Virus record (IMG/VR): IMGVR_UViG_3300022752_004384
Span: 1-44,784 of that record
Source: a virus
DNA length: 44,784 nt
Strand: one strand, 5' to 3'
Shown here: piece by piece, positions 13,832-23,200 of the stretch
Layout: each line of letters opens with the position of its first letter
Numbering within the stretch: position 1 is the stretch's first letter
Notes under the pieces: model-generated
Database searches by the model: none
Seen by the model: only the letters and a program-made list of their open reading frames with translations
Told to the model about the DNA's origin: nothing
Position numbers and translations under genes: made by a program

Positions 13832-13850
13832 GTAGCATATTTACTGCTAC
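13832..13850 (-). promoter_or_regulatory. Late-promoter-like GTAAATA in a hairpin
   Basis: GTAGCA and TGCTAC form a 6-bp stem whose loop is GTAAATA, 20-40 bases before the Ala-rich gene. GAGGAAA lies between it and the ATG. The same motif-in-inverted-repeat layout occurs at 2995-3013 and 17216-17229. Confidence 0.4.
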
Positions 13851-13877
13851 ATTAATATTAACGCCTTAATCCTAGTT

Positions 13878-14270
13878 TTAGTTGACAGGATTATGCTTTA
13901 ATTGATAATCTTTTATTGCGGCTTTAATAGCATCCTCTGCTAGGATCGAACAGTGGATCTTGACTGGCGGGAGAGCCAATTCTTCAGCTATATGGGTATT
14001 ACGTATCGTGGATGCTTGGTCAATAGTTTTTCCTTTGACCCATTCTGTAACCAACGAACTGCTTGCAATCGCCGAACCACACCCGTACGTCTTGAATTTC
14101 GCATCTGTGATAATTCCTGTTTCATTATCTACCTTTATACTTAATTTTAAAACATCTCCGCACGATGGTGCTCCCACTAATCCAACTCCAACATTTTCTT
14201 CATCTTTATTGAATGAGCCTACATTACGGGGATTTTCATAATGATCTAACACTTTTTCACTGTAAGCCAT
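13878..14270 (-). CDS. iscU: IscU-type Fe-S cluster scaffold
   Basis: 130 residues, full family length. The three cluster ligands are present: Cys37 with Asp39 in PSCGDV, Cys63 in YGCGSAIASSS, and Cys106 in KIHCS. The chaperone-recognition motif LPPVK is intact just before the third Cys. The product assembles [2Fe-2S] clusters from cysteine-desulphurase sulphur and iron for transfer by IscA-type carriers. The gene start has its own AGGAG inside the end of the HNH gene. Its first 12 codons are also found, partly recoded, at 14892-14927, showing the HNH gene was inserted at this gene's 5' end. Confidence 0.93.
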   Translation of the reverse strand: MAYSEKVLDHYENPRNVGSFNKDEENVGVGLVGAPSCGDVLKLSIKVDNETGIITDAKFKTYGCGSAIASSSLVTEWVKGKTIDQASTIRNTHIAEELALPPVKIHCSILAEDAIKAAIKDYQLKHNPVN

Positions 14271-14271
14271 A

Positions 14272-14856
14272 TTATTCTCCTATTATACTTTTAACTACTT
14301 CTTCTGATTGAAAATTATCCCATTTTTTCCTATTTTCTTCTCCTAGGACCCATCTTAAATTTTTCCTACTTCCTAATATTTTTGGATCTATTCCTAACTC
14401 AAAACCTTGTTTAAAAGGAATAATATGATCTAATTGATACTGATCTTTCCTTTTACCTGTATTATTAGGTATCAAACCTTCTTGCTTCATAGCATACCAG
14501 GAACGATAGGTTACTTTTCTACACTCTCTTTTATAAGATGTGAATTCATCATCTATATAATTTTTAGGACGTATATTATTTAAACGCCCGTCTTTATTAG
14601 GGTTATTTTCTTTCCATTTTATACTTTGTGCTTCGTTAGGAACACCTTTGTTCCAACCCCACCCTTTTTTTAATCCTTCTCTATTTTGTTTTGCCTTTTG
14701 TTCTTCAGTCAATATTTTCCCTTTATTCCATGGATCATATTCACCTCTGTTTAAAGGATTTTTACATTTTTGAGAACAATATTCTAAAAATCTAGGCCTA
14801 GTTTCAAAAGTAGATGAACAAAATAAACAATTTCTTATAATACCATATTTTTTCAT
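14272..14856 (-). CDS. HNH homing endonuclease with zinc ribbon and NUMOD3 motifs
   Basis: 194 residues. An N-terminal Cys4 ribbon (CLFC at about 11-14 and CSQKC at about 28-32) is followed by DNA-contact motifs of the NUMOD3 type (PWNKGK and GWNKGVPN) and a C-terminal HNH core, QLDHIIPFKQG with SRKNLRW. This domain set is typical of free-standing phage homing endonucleases, which cut an allele lacking the insertion. The ATG overlaps the stop of the truncated iscU leader (ATGA) and the stop is one base before the intact iscU, so both flanks are coupled. Confidence 0.85.
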   Translation of the reverse strand: MKKYGIIRNCLFCSSTFETRPRFLEYCSQKCKNPLNRGEYDPWNKGKILTEEQKAKQNREGLKKGWGWNKGVPNEAQSIKWKENNPNKDGRLNNIRPKNYIDDEFTSYKRECRKVTYRSWYAMKQEGLIPNNTGKRKDQYQLDHIIPFKQGFELGIDPKILGSRKNLRWVLGEENRKKWDNFQSEEVVKSIIGE

Positions 14857-14927
14857 ACAGTATTTATTATCTTGGCGCTCCAGTGTGTAAGTTCATAATG
14901 ATCTAACACTTTTTCAGAATAAGCCAT
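14853..14927 (-). pseudogene. Truncated duplicate of the iscU 5' end (24 codons)
   Basis: The frame reads MAYSEKVLDHYE, identical to the first 12 residues of iscU, then diverges (LTHWSAKIINTV) and stops inside the HNH start. Over 36 bases, 33 match the real iscU start; the three differences are synonymous. It keeps the original GAGGAG ribosome site and now acts as a leader coupled to the HNH gene. Confidence 0.8.
14861..14868 (-). promoter_or_regulatory. Late-promoter-like AATAAATA before the HNH gene
   Basis: AATAAATA on the minus strand ends four bases before the HNH ATG, within the truncated iscU leader. This could give an HNH transcript independent of the leader; homing endonucleases of T4 often have their own late promoter. 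Confidence 0.4.
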
Positions 14928-15084
14928 AGTCGTAAATCTCCTCTTCTATGTTTGTTGTTTGTTTTTGTATGGGTGGAAATTTTAGATTTTCAAACTTTTG
15001 GAGGAAAAGGCTCCAGGCCTCATCCTCTTCTGGTGTTACTATATCTGTTGGTATAGACTTACTTGCACCCGTAGATTGTACCAT
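14914..15084 (-). CDS. Small acidic protein (56 aa)
   Basis: 56 residues from the ATG at 15084, rich in Glu, with DEAWSLFLQKFENLKFPP in the middle. It overlaps the end of the exported-protein gene by 26 bases, and its stop (TGA) lies inside the duplicated iscU start. The overlap explains why the duplicate keeps TCT for its serine codon: that codon carries part of this gene's stop. Function unknown. Confidence 0.55.
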   Translation of the reverse strand: MVQSTGASKSIPTDIVTPEEDEAWSLFLQKFENLKFPPIQKQTTNIEEEIYDYGLF

Positions 15085-15409
15085 AAATTGCCCTTCCCAT
15101 TTGATCCTTATACCAACCCCTTTCTTCGGTAAGTTGCGTACCTGCTGGACATACTAGATTCGGCACACTGTCAATATTGTATATCACAGTAGGGGCTGGT
15201 TGATTCTGCATGATTATAGTAGGTTGTGCTTCCGCTCGATTACTGGCTATAGCAGCACCAACTACACCACCAATGATCAAAGGTGCTACCCAATAATGGG
15301 CAGGGGGACTCTGCCAATACCTGTTATGATACCTATATCCATGATGATATGGACCTGCTAGTGCTACTGAACCAAATGCTAATGTTACTGCGGCTATTAA
15401 TGTTTTCAT
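15059..15409 (-). CDS. Exported protein with glycine-zipper segment (116 aa)
   Basis: Signal peptide MKTLIAAVTLAFGSVALA, a His/Tyr-rich stretch (GPYHHGYRYHNRYW), then a Gly-zipper-like hydrophobic segment (APLIIGGVVGAAIAS) and a C-terminal domain with two cysteines (NLVCPAGTQL and TIYGCK). Likely inserted in or attached to the host envelope. Signal-peptide wording is close to that of the Ala-rich protein at 13610. No family assigned. Confidence 0.6.
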   Translation of the reverse strand: MKTLIAAVTLAFGSVALAGPYHHGYRYHNRYWQSPPAHYWVAPLIIGGVVGAAIASNRAEAQPTIIMQNQPAPTVIYNIDSVPNLVCPAGTQLTEERGWYKDQMGRAIYGTIYGCK

Positions 15410-15435
15410 AACTTACTCCTTGTAAGTATATAAAC

Positions 15436-15443
15436 GTATTTAC
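15436..15443 (-). promoter_or_regulatory. Late-promoter-like GTAAATAC
   Basis: GTAAATAC on the minus strand, 27 bases before the exported-protein ATG. AAGGAG is positioned between it and the start, so a normal short leader would result. Confidence 0.4.
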
Positions 15444-15653
15444 CTAGGATTTCGTTGACTTATCCGCCTCTTTTCTAGCATTTTTTACTGCGGTGACATC
15501 ATTACGTACTTCTTTACATAATTTTGCCAATTCCTGTAAATGCTTACGTACTCTAGTACCTGCGGCACCATTGCCTTTTACATAGAATTTATCAAAATCA
15601 CCCTGCATACCATCTACTAGTTTTTTGAAATCGTCAAATCTGTTTTGATCCAT
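15444..15653 (-). CDS. Histone H1-like (Hc1 family) DNA-binding protein
   Basis: 69 residues: FDDFKKLVDGMQGDFDKFYV followed by KGNGAAGTRVRKHLQELAKL and a Lys/Arg-rich C-terminal helix. The KGN-x-AAGTR-x-R element is the hallmark of the chlamydial Hc1-like family, whose members bind and compact DNA. In a phage it could act on host or phage nucleoid. AAGGAG is placed 7 bases before the ATG. Confidence 0.75.
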   Translation of the reverse strand: MDQNRFDDFKKLVDGMQGDFDKFYVKGNGAAGTRVRKHLQELAKLCKEVRNDVTAVKNARKEADKSTKS

Positions 15654-15671
15654 ATAATTCTCCTTACTATT

Positions 15672-15700
15672 AATTTAGCAGTATCCTATACTTTCGTCAA
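15672..15700 (-). promoter_or_regulatory. Possible sigma70 promoter for the Hc1-like gene
   Basis: Minus strand TTGACG, 17-base spacer, TAAATT, in the 56-base gap before the Hc1-like gene. The -10 box is a partial match (4 of 6). Confidence 0.4.
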
Positions 15701-15709
15701 TGAAAACGA

Positions 15710-17197
15710 TTACTCAGCGTCGAAAAAGAACATATGCCATAATCTACAGTTATCAATATTATATCCAAAATACTCTTTGGCAGCATGAATCAACCCACCA
15801 TCGTAGATTACCAATCTATTATACACATTACCCACTACGTCCACATCCTCATATAGTGTACCATCTAAGAAAGTGATTTGATTAAAACAGTCCATAATAC
15901 GTGGATCACTACAATGACGCACACGATTTTGTTTGTATGCTGCCATTCTTGTTCCTGCACTGAAGGGAGCATTTGGTGTAAGATAAATTAGGCCCGCGAA
16001 TCTTTGAAAATCAGTATGCCAGGTTATAGCTTCACCACTTACATTATGTTGGAAACGACCATTCATTCCGTGACCTTCCCAGTTTGTGATACGCATACCC
16101 ATAATTTGTTCAAACTTTTCTTTCATTCCAGGAAAGAAAAACTGCTCTCTGGTGCGTTTTCCAATAAACCCAGGATCATCATAGAATTTTTGGTTCATAG
16201 CAAATTCACGTACACTATCTGGATCATCATAAAAATCCTCTACAATCCATAACCTAGGTTTCTTTTTGGCTCCCATGGTAATAGCACCCATCTGTCCATA
16301 GCTAAAAACAAGAGGCTGTGGAACACCCGGTAATTCTGGTAAAAAGAAGTTTTTAAACTTTGGAGTTTCGTTTATTATAGCAGGAAGTTTAGCGGGATCG
16401 TAGGGAAGTAGATGATGTCCACGTACAGCTACAGGATCCTGTTGATTATCAGCAGGGACCCAATTTTCTATATGTTGTTTACGTAGCTCATGGCCTAGTG
16501 TGCTATGTTCACTGTAAAAGTGGCTATCTTTGTATATCTTCCACTTATCTTCACGTGATCCCATCCATTGGAATTTCCACCCTGCATCCTGTATTTGATT
16601 ATTATCTTGTAAGTACATTCCAGGGAAATCTACCCAAGTCCATTTACCATCTCTAGTTTTTTCTCTACGAAAGTCGCTCAAACTATATATTGTAAAATGT
16701 TCACTACGGCAAACATAGCCCTGTCTATTCTGTACCATTTCTCCACTTTCTGCTTGTAGTTGCCAATGACTATGTCCGCTTAAGTGTGCTAAGGGTAATC
16801 TGATATTATGTAAAGGGCTATTAACTGCTATGCTTCTATAGTAATCAACAAAACCATAGTTGGGAATTTCATCTTCGTAATTTACGAACACAATGCTTTT
16901 TTGTGGTATATGTTTACGCATACAATCAAATAAGCCGTCATGTCGTTCTTCCATAGTTTGACCAAATTTTGGTAAGTCATACTTACTTATTTGTACGATT
17001 TGTATTTTATCTGTTGGTAGTCCTAGCTCGGCTATGTCATTTTCTAATGTGAATTCTTTGGACTCACCGGATAAGGTATAATCTGCTTCAGCAATAATAA
17101 ACAGATCAAATCTGTCGTATAAGTAGCGTATTCTTAATTCAAGTAGCTCTTTGACACCAGTATAAACTGAACAATTTACAGCGGGTTTGTCGTACAT
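15710..17197 (-). CDS. Fusion of GT17-like glycosyltransferase and 2OG-Fe(II) oxygenase-like domain
   Basis: 495 residues in two parts. Residues about 1-240 resemble family 17 glycosyltransferases: ELRIRYLYDRFDLFIIAEAD, SGESKEFTLEN, and an acidic YEDEIPNYG loop where a DEIP-type motif is expected. Residues about 290-495 resemble the DUF6445-type oxygenase fold: a His-x-Asp pair in TWHTDFQRFAGLIYL, GTRMAAYKQ, and a distal NRLVIYDGGLIHAA with the second His and RLWHMFFFD. The fusion suggests sugar transfer and hydroxylation on one substrate, perhaps surface glycan or virion protein. Activity is not proven. Confidence 0.6.
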   Translation of the reverse strand: MYDKPAVNCSVYTGVKELLELRIRYLYDRFDLFIIAEADYTLSGESKEFTLENDIAELGLPTDKIQIVQISKYDLPKFGQTMEERHDGLFDCMRKHIPQKSIVFVNYEDEIPNYGFVDYYRSIAVNSPLHNIRLPLAHLSGHSHWQLQAESGEMVQNRQGYVCRSEHFTIYSLSDFRREKTRDGKWTWVDFPGMYLQDNNQIQDAGWKFQWMGSREDKWKIYKDSHFYSEHSTLGHELRKQHIENWVPADNQQDPVAVRGHHLLPYDPAKLPAIINETPKFKNFFLPELPGVPQPLVFSYGQMGAITMGAKKKPRLWIVEDFYDDPDSVREFAMNQKFYDDPGFIGKRTREQFFFPGMKEKFEQIMGMRITNWEGHGMNGRFQHNVSGEAITWHTDFQRFAGLIYLTPNAPFSAGTRMAAYKQNRVRHCSDPRIMDCFNQITFLDGTLYEDVDVVGNVYNRLVIYDGGLIHAAKEYFGYNIDNCRLWHMFFFDAE

Positions 17198-17215
17198 ATG
17201 TTTCCTCTAATATTT

Positions 17216-17229
17216 TGTGTATTTACACA
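17216..17229 (-). promoter_or_regulatory. Palindrome TGTGTA-AA-TACACA containing GTAAATAC
   Basis: A 6-bp inverted repeat around a two-base centre, 19 bases before the GT17-fusion ATG, with GAGGAAA in between. It contains the late-type GTAAATAC. It could be a late promoter with a symmetrical operator. Confidence 0.4.
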
Positions 17230-17252
17230 TCATACAGAATTTCGCTAAAATT

Positions 17253-20200
17253 TTACATACGACCTATTACAACTTCAATCATGCCCTCTTCGCCATCAAA
17301 ATCTTCCAGTGCTTTACCTATGACCATACCCATTCTTGGATCATCATGTGCTTTAGCATAACCATCGCCTGCACTGACTAACATATCACCCTTGGAGATC
17401 TTACCTTTTACCTTAACTGGTACTCGACCCTGTAGTGCTATAGTAGCAGTATGTTCAGCTTCTAATTCAGCGTTCATCAAATGAGCTGGATTCTTACTTA
17501 TTACGCCTATGACCTTTCTTGTTTCTTCAATGGCCAATGTAACTTCATACACGCCACCTAACATTAGTACAGTGCCTTCAGCATAGTCAGCATCAGCTAC
17601 ATAGTTTTCTGCCAAGTCAGCATAACGTGCTGATGTGGCAGTACAAGTTGCTAATCCTGCAGAATTTACTTGAAATCGAAATACATTTGCTCCATCCGAC
17701 CAGCCACCAATTTTAAACACATTGTCGGTATCTAAGCCCATATTGACTGCATATGCACCAGCACGATGGAAACTTAGTTGCGCTGCGTTTGTAGTAGATC
17801 CCATAACCTGTGGACCGCCTACACCGCCATAACCAACACCAACACTGGCAGTAGAATAACCTAAGATACCAGCAGTACCAGTCACATTGGTTGCATTGGT
17901 TGCATTGGTAGAAGAACCTGCACTGTCTGCGTATCCTACGTGTACATCTGCATGGCCAGCATTATTTGCATCATAACCATATAATCTCCAATATGTTCCA
18001 GTCCAATATGTTTGAACACTATAACCACTGTCGTCATCACGTCTATATAATCTAGTGGTTCCTGGTCTGGCATCGCTGACCCTAATATTTGGCGTGTTGG
18101 CTGTATTGAGCATACGATACCAACCTGTGAATGCACCTGAACCCCACACACCTCTTATCCAGCACGAACTAGGATCACCTGCACCTACAGCCATTTGATA
18201 ACCATAACGAGTGGTTCCATCTGTAAAGTGTAGTGCCTGATGACCTTGCCAATGGGTTGTACCTGGGGGTTGATTTGCAGGGCCACTCCAAGTATCAAAA
18301 AATCCTGATCCCCAGTTAAATACGGTATTAAGATCTTCTTGCCCCCAACCCATGGAGCCTACCCAATAACCCGAATTTGAAGTGATGGCAGGTCTAGAAG
18401 TTCCATATTTGGCCGTCAATCCCAAATGAGCCTTAGCTGTATTAATAGAACTATATCTAAGATATCCATCATAGCTCATGTAAATACGATCTGGGAAAGT
18501 ATTACCTAAATCACCAGATGTAGTATTGATCCAACCTGCTTGAATATAACCATTACTGTCAGTCCTTACTATTTTATCAGCCTCGTTATTACGACCTCCA
18601 TGAACTGCCAAACCACCTGCTGTAGTGGCATTGGTTACTGATTGACTACCAATATTCGCCGAAGTAATAAATTCAACCCAACCACCAAATGTACCAGCAG
18701 AAATATTACGTTTCCACATACGGTTTGCATTATCTTCCCAACCGTGTGCATATTGTGTGCCCCAATAGTTAGATCCATTACTATGACGCATTGTTTCTAA
18801 GAAATGCCAACCCGCATTGGGAGCATTTGTGCTACCATTACATTCAATCCAACTGGTTCTATGAGCTGGAGTATCCGTAAACTGTGTATTTGCGTTACTT
18901 GCTGTGCCTGATGGCGATTGATACAATGCATTGGTAGCAGTACCATTTATGTTCATTGATTGACCACTGATAAATGCAGCCACTTTAGCAGCCGTTGCAG
19001 ATCGATAATAGTTATCACCGAACTTGGCCATTATATAAGTTATAGTGCCAGTGCTTACATCATCACTACTATTAAAATAGTTAGAGTTAATATAACGGCC
19101 ATAGAAATCACCATTAGCATCACGAGCAACAATGGCATTGGCAGTATTTGCACTGGTAGCATTTGTGCCTAAAGTTATTGTAGCATTAGTTCCTTGATTG
19201 GTAGTAAATGATCCACTACCAGTTAAACCACCGCCTGTGGCAATATTGATAGTTGCATTACCTACATAATTAGTATAATTATTACTATGTAATATTTTTG
19301 ACCATGCAGTAGTTCCACTTCCTGCTGTTGATCTATAGAAAAGATCCTGACTATAAAAATCAGCAGCCAACTGCATAGCAAAATAGTTAGCATCATTACT
19401 ATGTGTAGTACTCATTAGATGACACCAACTATTCGTGTTTATAGGCCAACCTTCAGCTGTAGTTGCTGAACTGGACTCCCAAAATCCTGAAGTTACTCTA
19501 GTTGTTAAATTATCCTGATTTTCACTATCATTGCTAAAACTAGCCCCAGTAGCATAGCCTACTAAATTAGCTGTAATAATTCTCGCACTGAAGTCGCCAT
19601 TGCCATCTCTGAAAACAGTGGTGCTAGCAGTATTAGCACTGGTAGCATTACTGGCAACAGTAAATGTGGCTGCTGTAGAGCTATTGGCTGTAAATGTAGT
19701 ACTACCACTAATACCGTTGCCAGAGGTGTTCATAGTTAATGTAGCATTACCAACATTAGCTGTGCCTACACTAGCACCGGTTACGTGTCCAAAGTCATCG
19801 AAGTTAAGACTTATATCTTGTATAAATGTAGTACCACTATTATCACTGGCTAAATTGCTTACACTGCTAGTATCAGCATGTGCTATGAATACAGCATTGC
19901 TTTCTCCTGGACTTATATTAGTAAAAGTTAATCCAGAATTTACAGTGCCGCTTAATGTAGCACTACCAGGAGTTCCAGCACTAATTGTAGCAATATAATT
20001 ACCAGTTGTATCTGTTCCTAGTGCTACACTATTTGCTGATACTGTTAATGCTACGTTGCTAACGTTGGCACTGCCATCTATAGTAAAGTTACCTGTTATA
20101 TCTCCGCCAGCAAAAGTTACAGTTCTAGCTGTGCTCCATTTATCAGCACTGGTTGCATTTCCTGATACGCTTCCTGTTATATTGCCTTCAAAAGTTCCTG

Positions 20201-23200
20201 CAATAACAGTAGATCCTGCACCAAATGTCCATTTATCTACACTCTCATCCCATAGTAAACTTACATTAGTACTAGTACCTCTTTCAACTTCAATACCTGA
20301 ATTTTGACTTGGTGTTCCTGTTTCATCAGCATTTAATACTATTATATTATCACCAATATTAACTGTATTACTATTGACTGTTGTAGTTGAGCCATTTACT
20401 GTGAGGTTACCTGTGATTATAGTATTACCACCTACACTTAACGCTCCCCCAATATTAACATTTTCACTAATACCTGCACCACCTGTCACTACCAATGTTC
20501 CAGTTGTAGTATTAGTGCTGGTAATATTAGCAGGCATTTCAATACGACCTGTTCCTAAGACTTTAAGTCTATCAGTACTGGTCAGTAAAGTTGGACCACC
20601 ATAGCTAATTGTTACGTAGCTACCTGTATCTGTTACATCAACAAACTTTTCAATACGCCAATGACTTCTAGCTAATGTATCCTTAACAAATGCAGTACCA
20701 TTCCAGTTTAAATTGGTCATCCAACTATAGGTATGCAGTGCTGGACTGGTTATTCTACTCTTGAATGAGGTAGTTAATGCACTTTGTATTGTGACACTGG
20801 TCAATGCTCCAGTTCCAGCATAGGTCAAATTTAACGTAGGATCATCTATTACAGGGCTAGCCTTATATATGACCTGTCCACCAGTTGTAAAGTTTATGGT
20901 ACTACCATCAGTAGCTTGGAATGTCATTGTATTGCTAGCAGTTAATGTTTTAGTATTGGCTAATGTAAATGTACCGGTGCTATTTGTAATAGTCATTCCA
21001 TTTACAGTTTTGTTGGTCAATGCTTCTGTACCAGCCAATGTAGCCAATGTTCCTGTTGTTGGGAAGGTAACCGTAGTTGCAGCAGTCATAGTAAATGTAC
21101 TAGCAAAGGCTCCGCTGGTTGTTAGATTACCACCTAATGTTATAGTTTTGGTACCGTTATTAACACCAGTACCACCGTATGTTGGACTAATAATAGTTGC
21201 TTGCCATGTACCAGTTGCGATAGTTCCTACCTTGGTTAAGCTACTATTGACTACCCCCGATCCTAATGTTGTGCTGCTCAATACATCAACACCATTAATT
21301 TTATAAGTTTTTCCAGTGACGAGATCCATATTCTCGCTACTGGTCCAACTACTAGTTGTCTGTTTCCAACTAAATGACTTGTCAGTAGTACCTTTTACTG
21401 TGATACCGCCACCATTAGCAGTTGCATTAGTAGCTCCACCTGTGCTAAACACTACAGCAGTACCGTTTGGTGATATTTGATCAGGTGGAGTATCTGCTGT
21501 AAATGTAAATAGATTTGGACCGTCAATACTGACCACTCTAGGATTAGATCCTAGCTGTCCTCCTGATACTCTGCTTAAGGTCATACCAGGAATCATACCA
21601 CCAGTGTTGGCAGTTATAGTTGAGGTCAGTGATCCAACAGCAGTGAAGTTAATATTACCTGAACGATTACTTATTGGTTCTACAGAACCTAATTCAATAT
21701 TATTATCGTCCATCTTAATATCATAGGCATTTAACGTACTGGCAGCACCTGTAATATCAACATTACCTAATACTGTTAATCCATCAATGATTAAACTATT
21801 ACTCCATTGTGGAGCAGAGCCAGTACTAGTTAAAACTCTATTGGCAGTTCCTATAGGAAGTTTTTGTAAGTTTGTTGCACCGTTAGCATAGAGCATGTCA
21901 CCCACTGTATATGCGCTATAATTAGTACCCCCTCTACTAACTGGGACTGGTTGTGATAGATTTACTGGGTTTAGGTAGTATGTACTATCATATCCATCTA
22001 ATGTTCCTGCATCTACTACCCCACTTTTAATTGTTACTGTACCCTGTGCTGGTCCTGATCCAACATCAAATTGACTTTTATTAAACTTGGATACACCTAT
22101 ATTTGTGTATCCTGGTGTAGATGTACTTTCCTGTGCGCCACTTACTATGTCAATACCAATGGTTACTTCGTTGTAATATTCATTGAGACCACCAGATCCT
22201 GGGTCATAATAGGAACCTGTGATACTAATAGCACTATCTGTATTTTGTCGTTTGATCTTTTGTACAGCCTTGGCCCATTGATTGTCACCTCTGAGGAATG
22301 TGTTGGAATTGGCTAGTCCTATAGCCAATCTACTGGTACTCATTATGCCGCTTACAATATTATTAGTATCAATATTGTTGGCACTTAGACTACTCCAGTT
22401 TTCTGGTAGTATTGAAGCATTATCTACTACACCTATAATTCTAATACTTTGTTTTCTAAAACTGGCAGTGCCTGTACCTGTGTTGGTAAAGTTAAACGCA
22501 CCAATAGTAAGTCCTAGAGTACTGGCCACTGAATCAGCTCTATTTTCGTGTATAGTAAATGTGTTTTGTGTGATTGATCCTACGAAGAAAATACTCTGTG
22601 TCAATATACCATAAGGTGGATCTGCTGCTATAATCTTCACAGCATCCCCTGTGGCAAATCCATGATCTGGAATATAAACTGTATCCTTAGTGATATTGAT
22701 TACTTGCAGAGTAAATGTTTGACTGCCAGCTCCTGAGTTCTGTATGGTTAGTTTGCTGCTTAGACTGTAGTTAGTATATAGTTCAATAGTATCAGCATCG
22801 ACTCGTTTGATGTAATATACAGAATTATTAATAATACCACCTAATGGTGTTCCAAATCCTGCATTATATACCACAGGATCGCCATCATCAAATGGATGCC
22901 CTATAATAGTGATACGACTCAATGCTGTATTCACTGCACCACCTGAACCAGTACTAGCTGCATTGAATGAAGCCACTACAGAAGAATCCATAGCACCTGT
23001 AGTCTGTGTAACTACTACAGAGTCTTCTGTGAATTCTGGAGCTATTAGACTAGCATTAAACTTCAATGCACCAACAACATCTACGAATAATCTATTTTGT
23101 ATTTGACTAACTTTTACGCTAAATGCTGAACCACCTGTGCGTCCTCCTAGGCTCGCATTACTGGCACTGAGGCGATCTGTGGTAGTATATCCACTACCAC

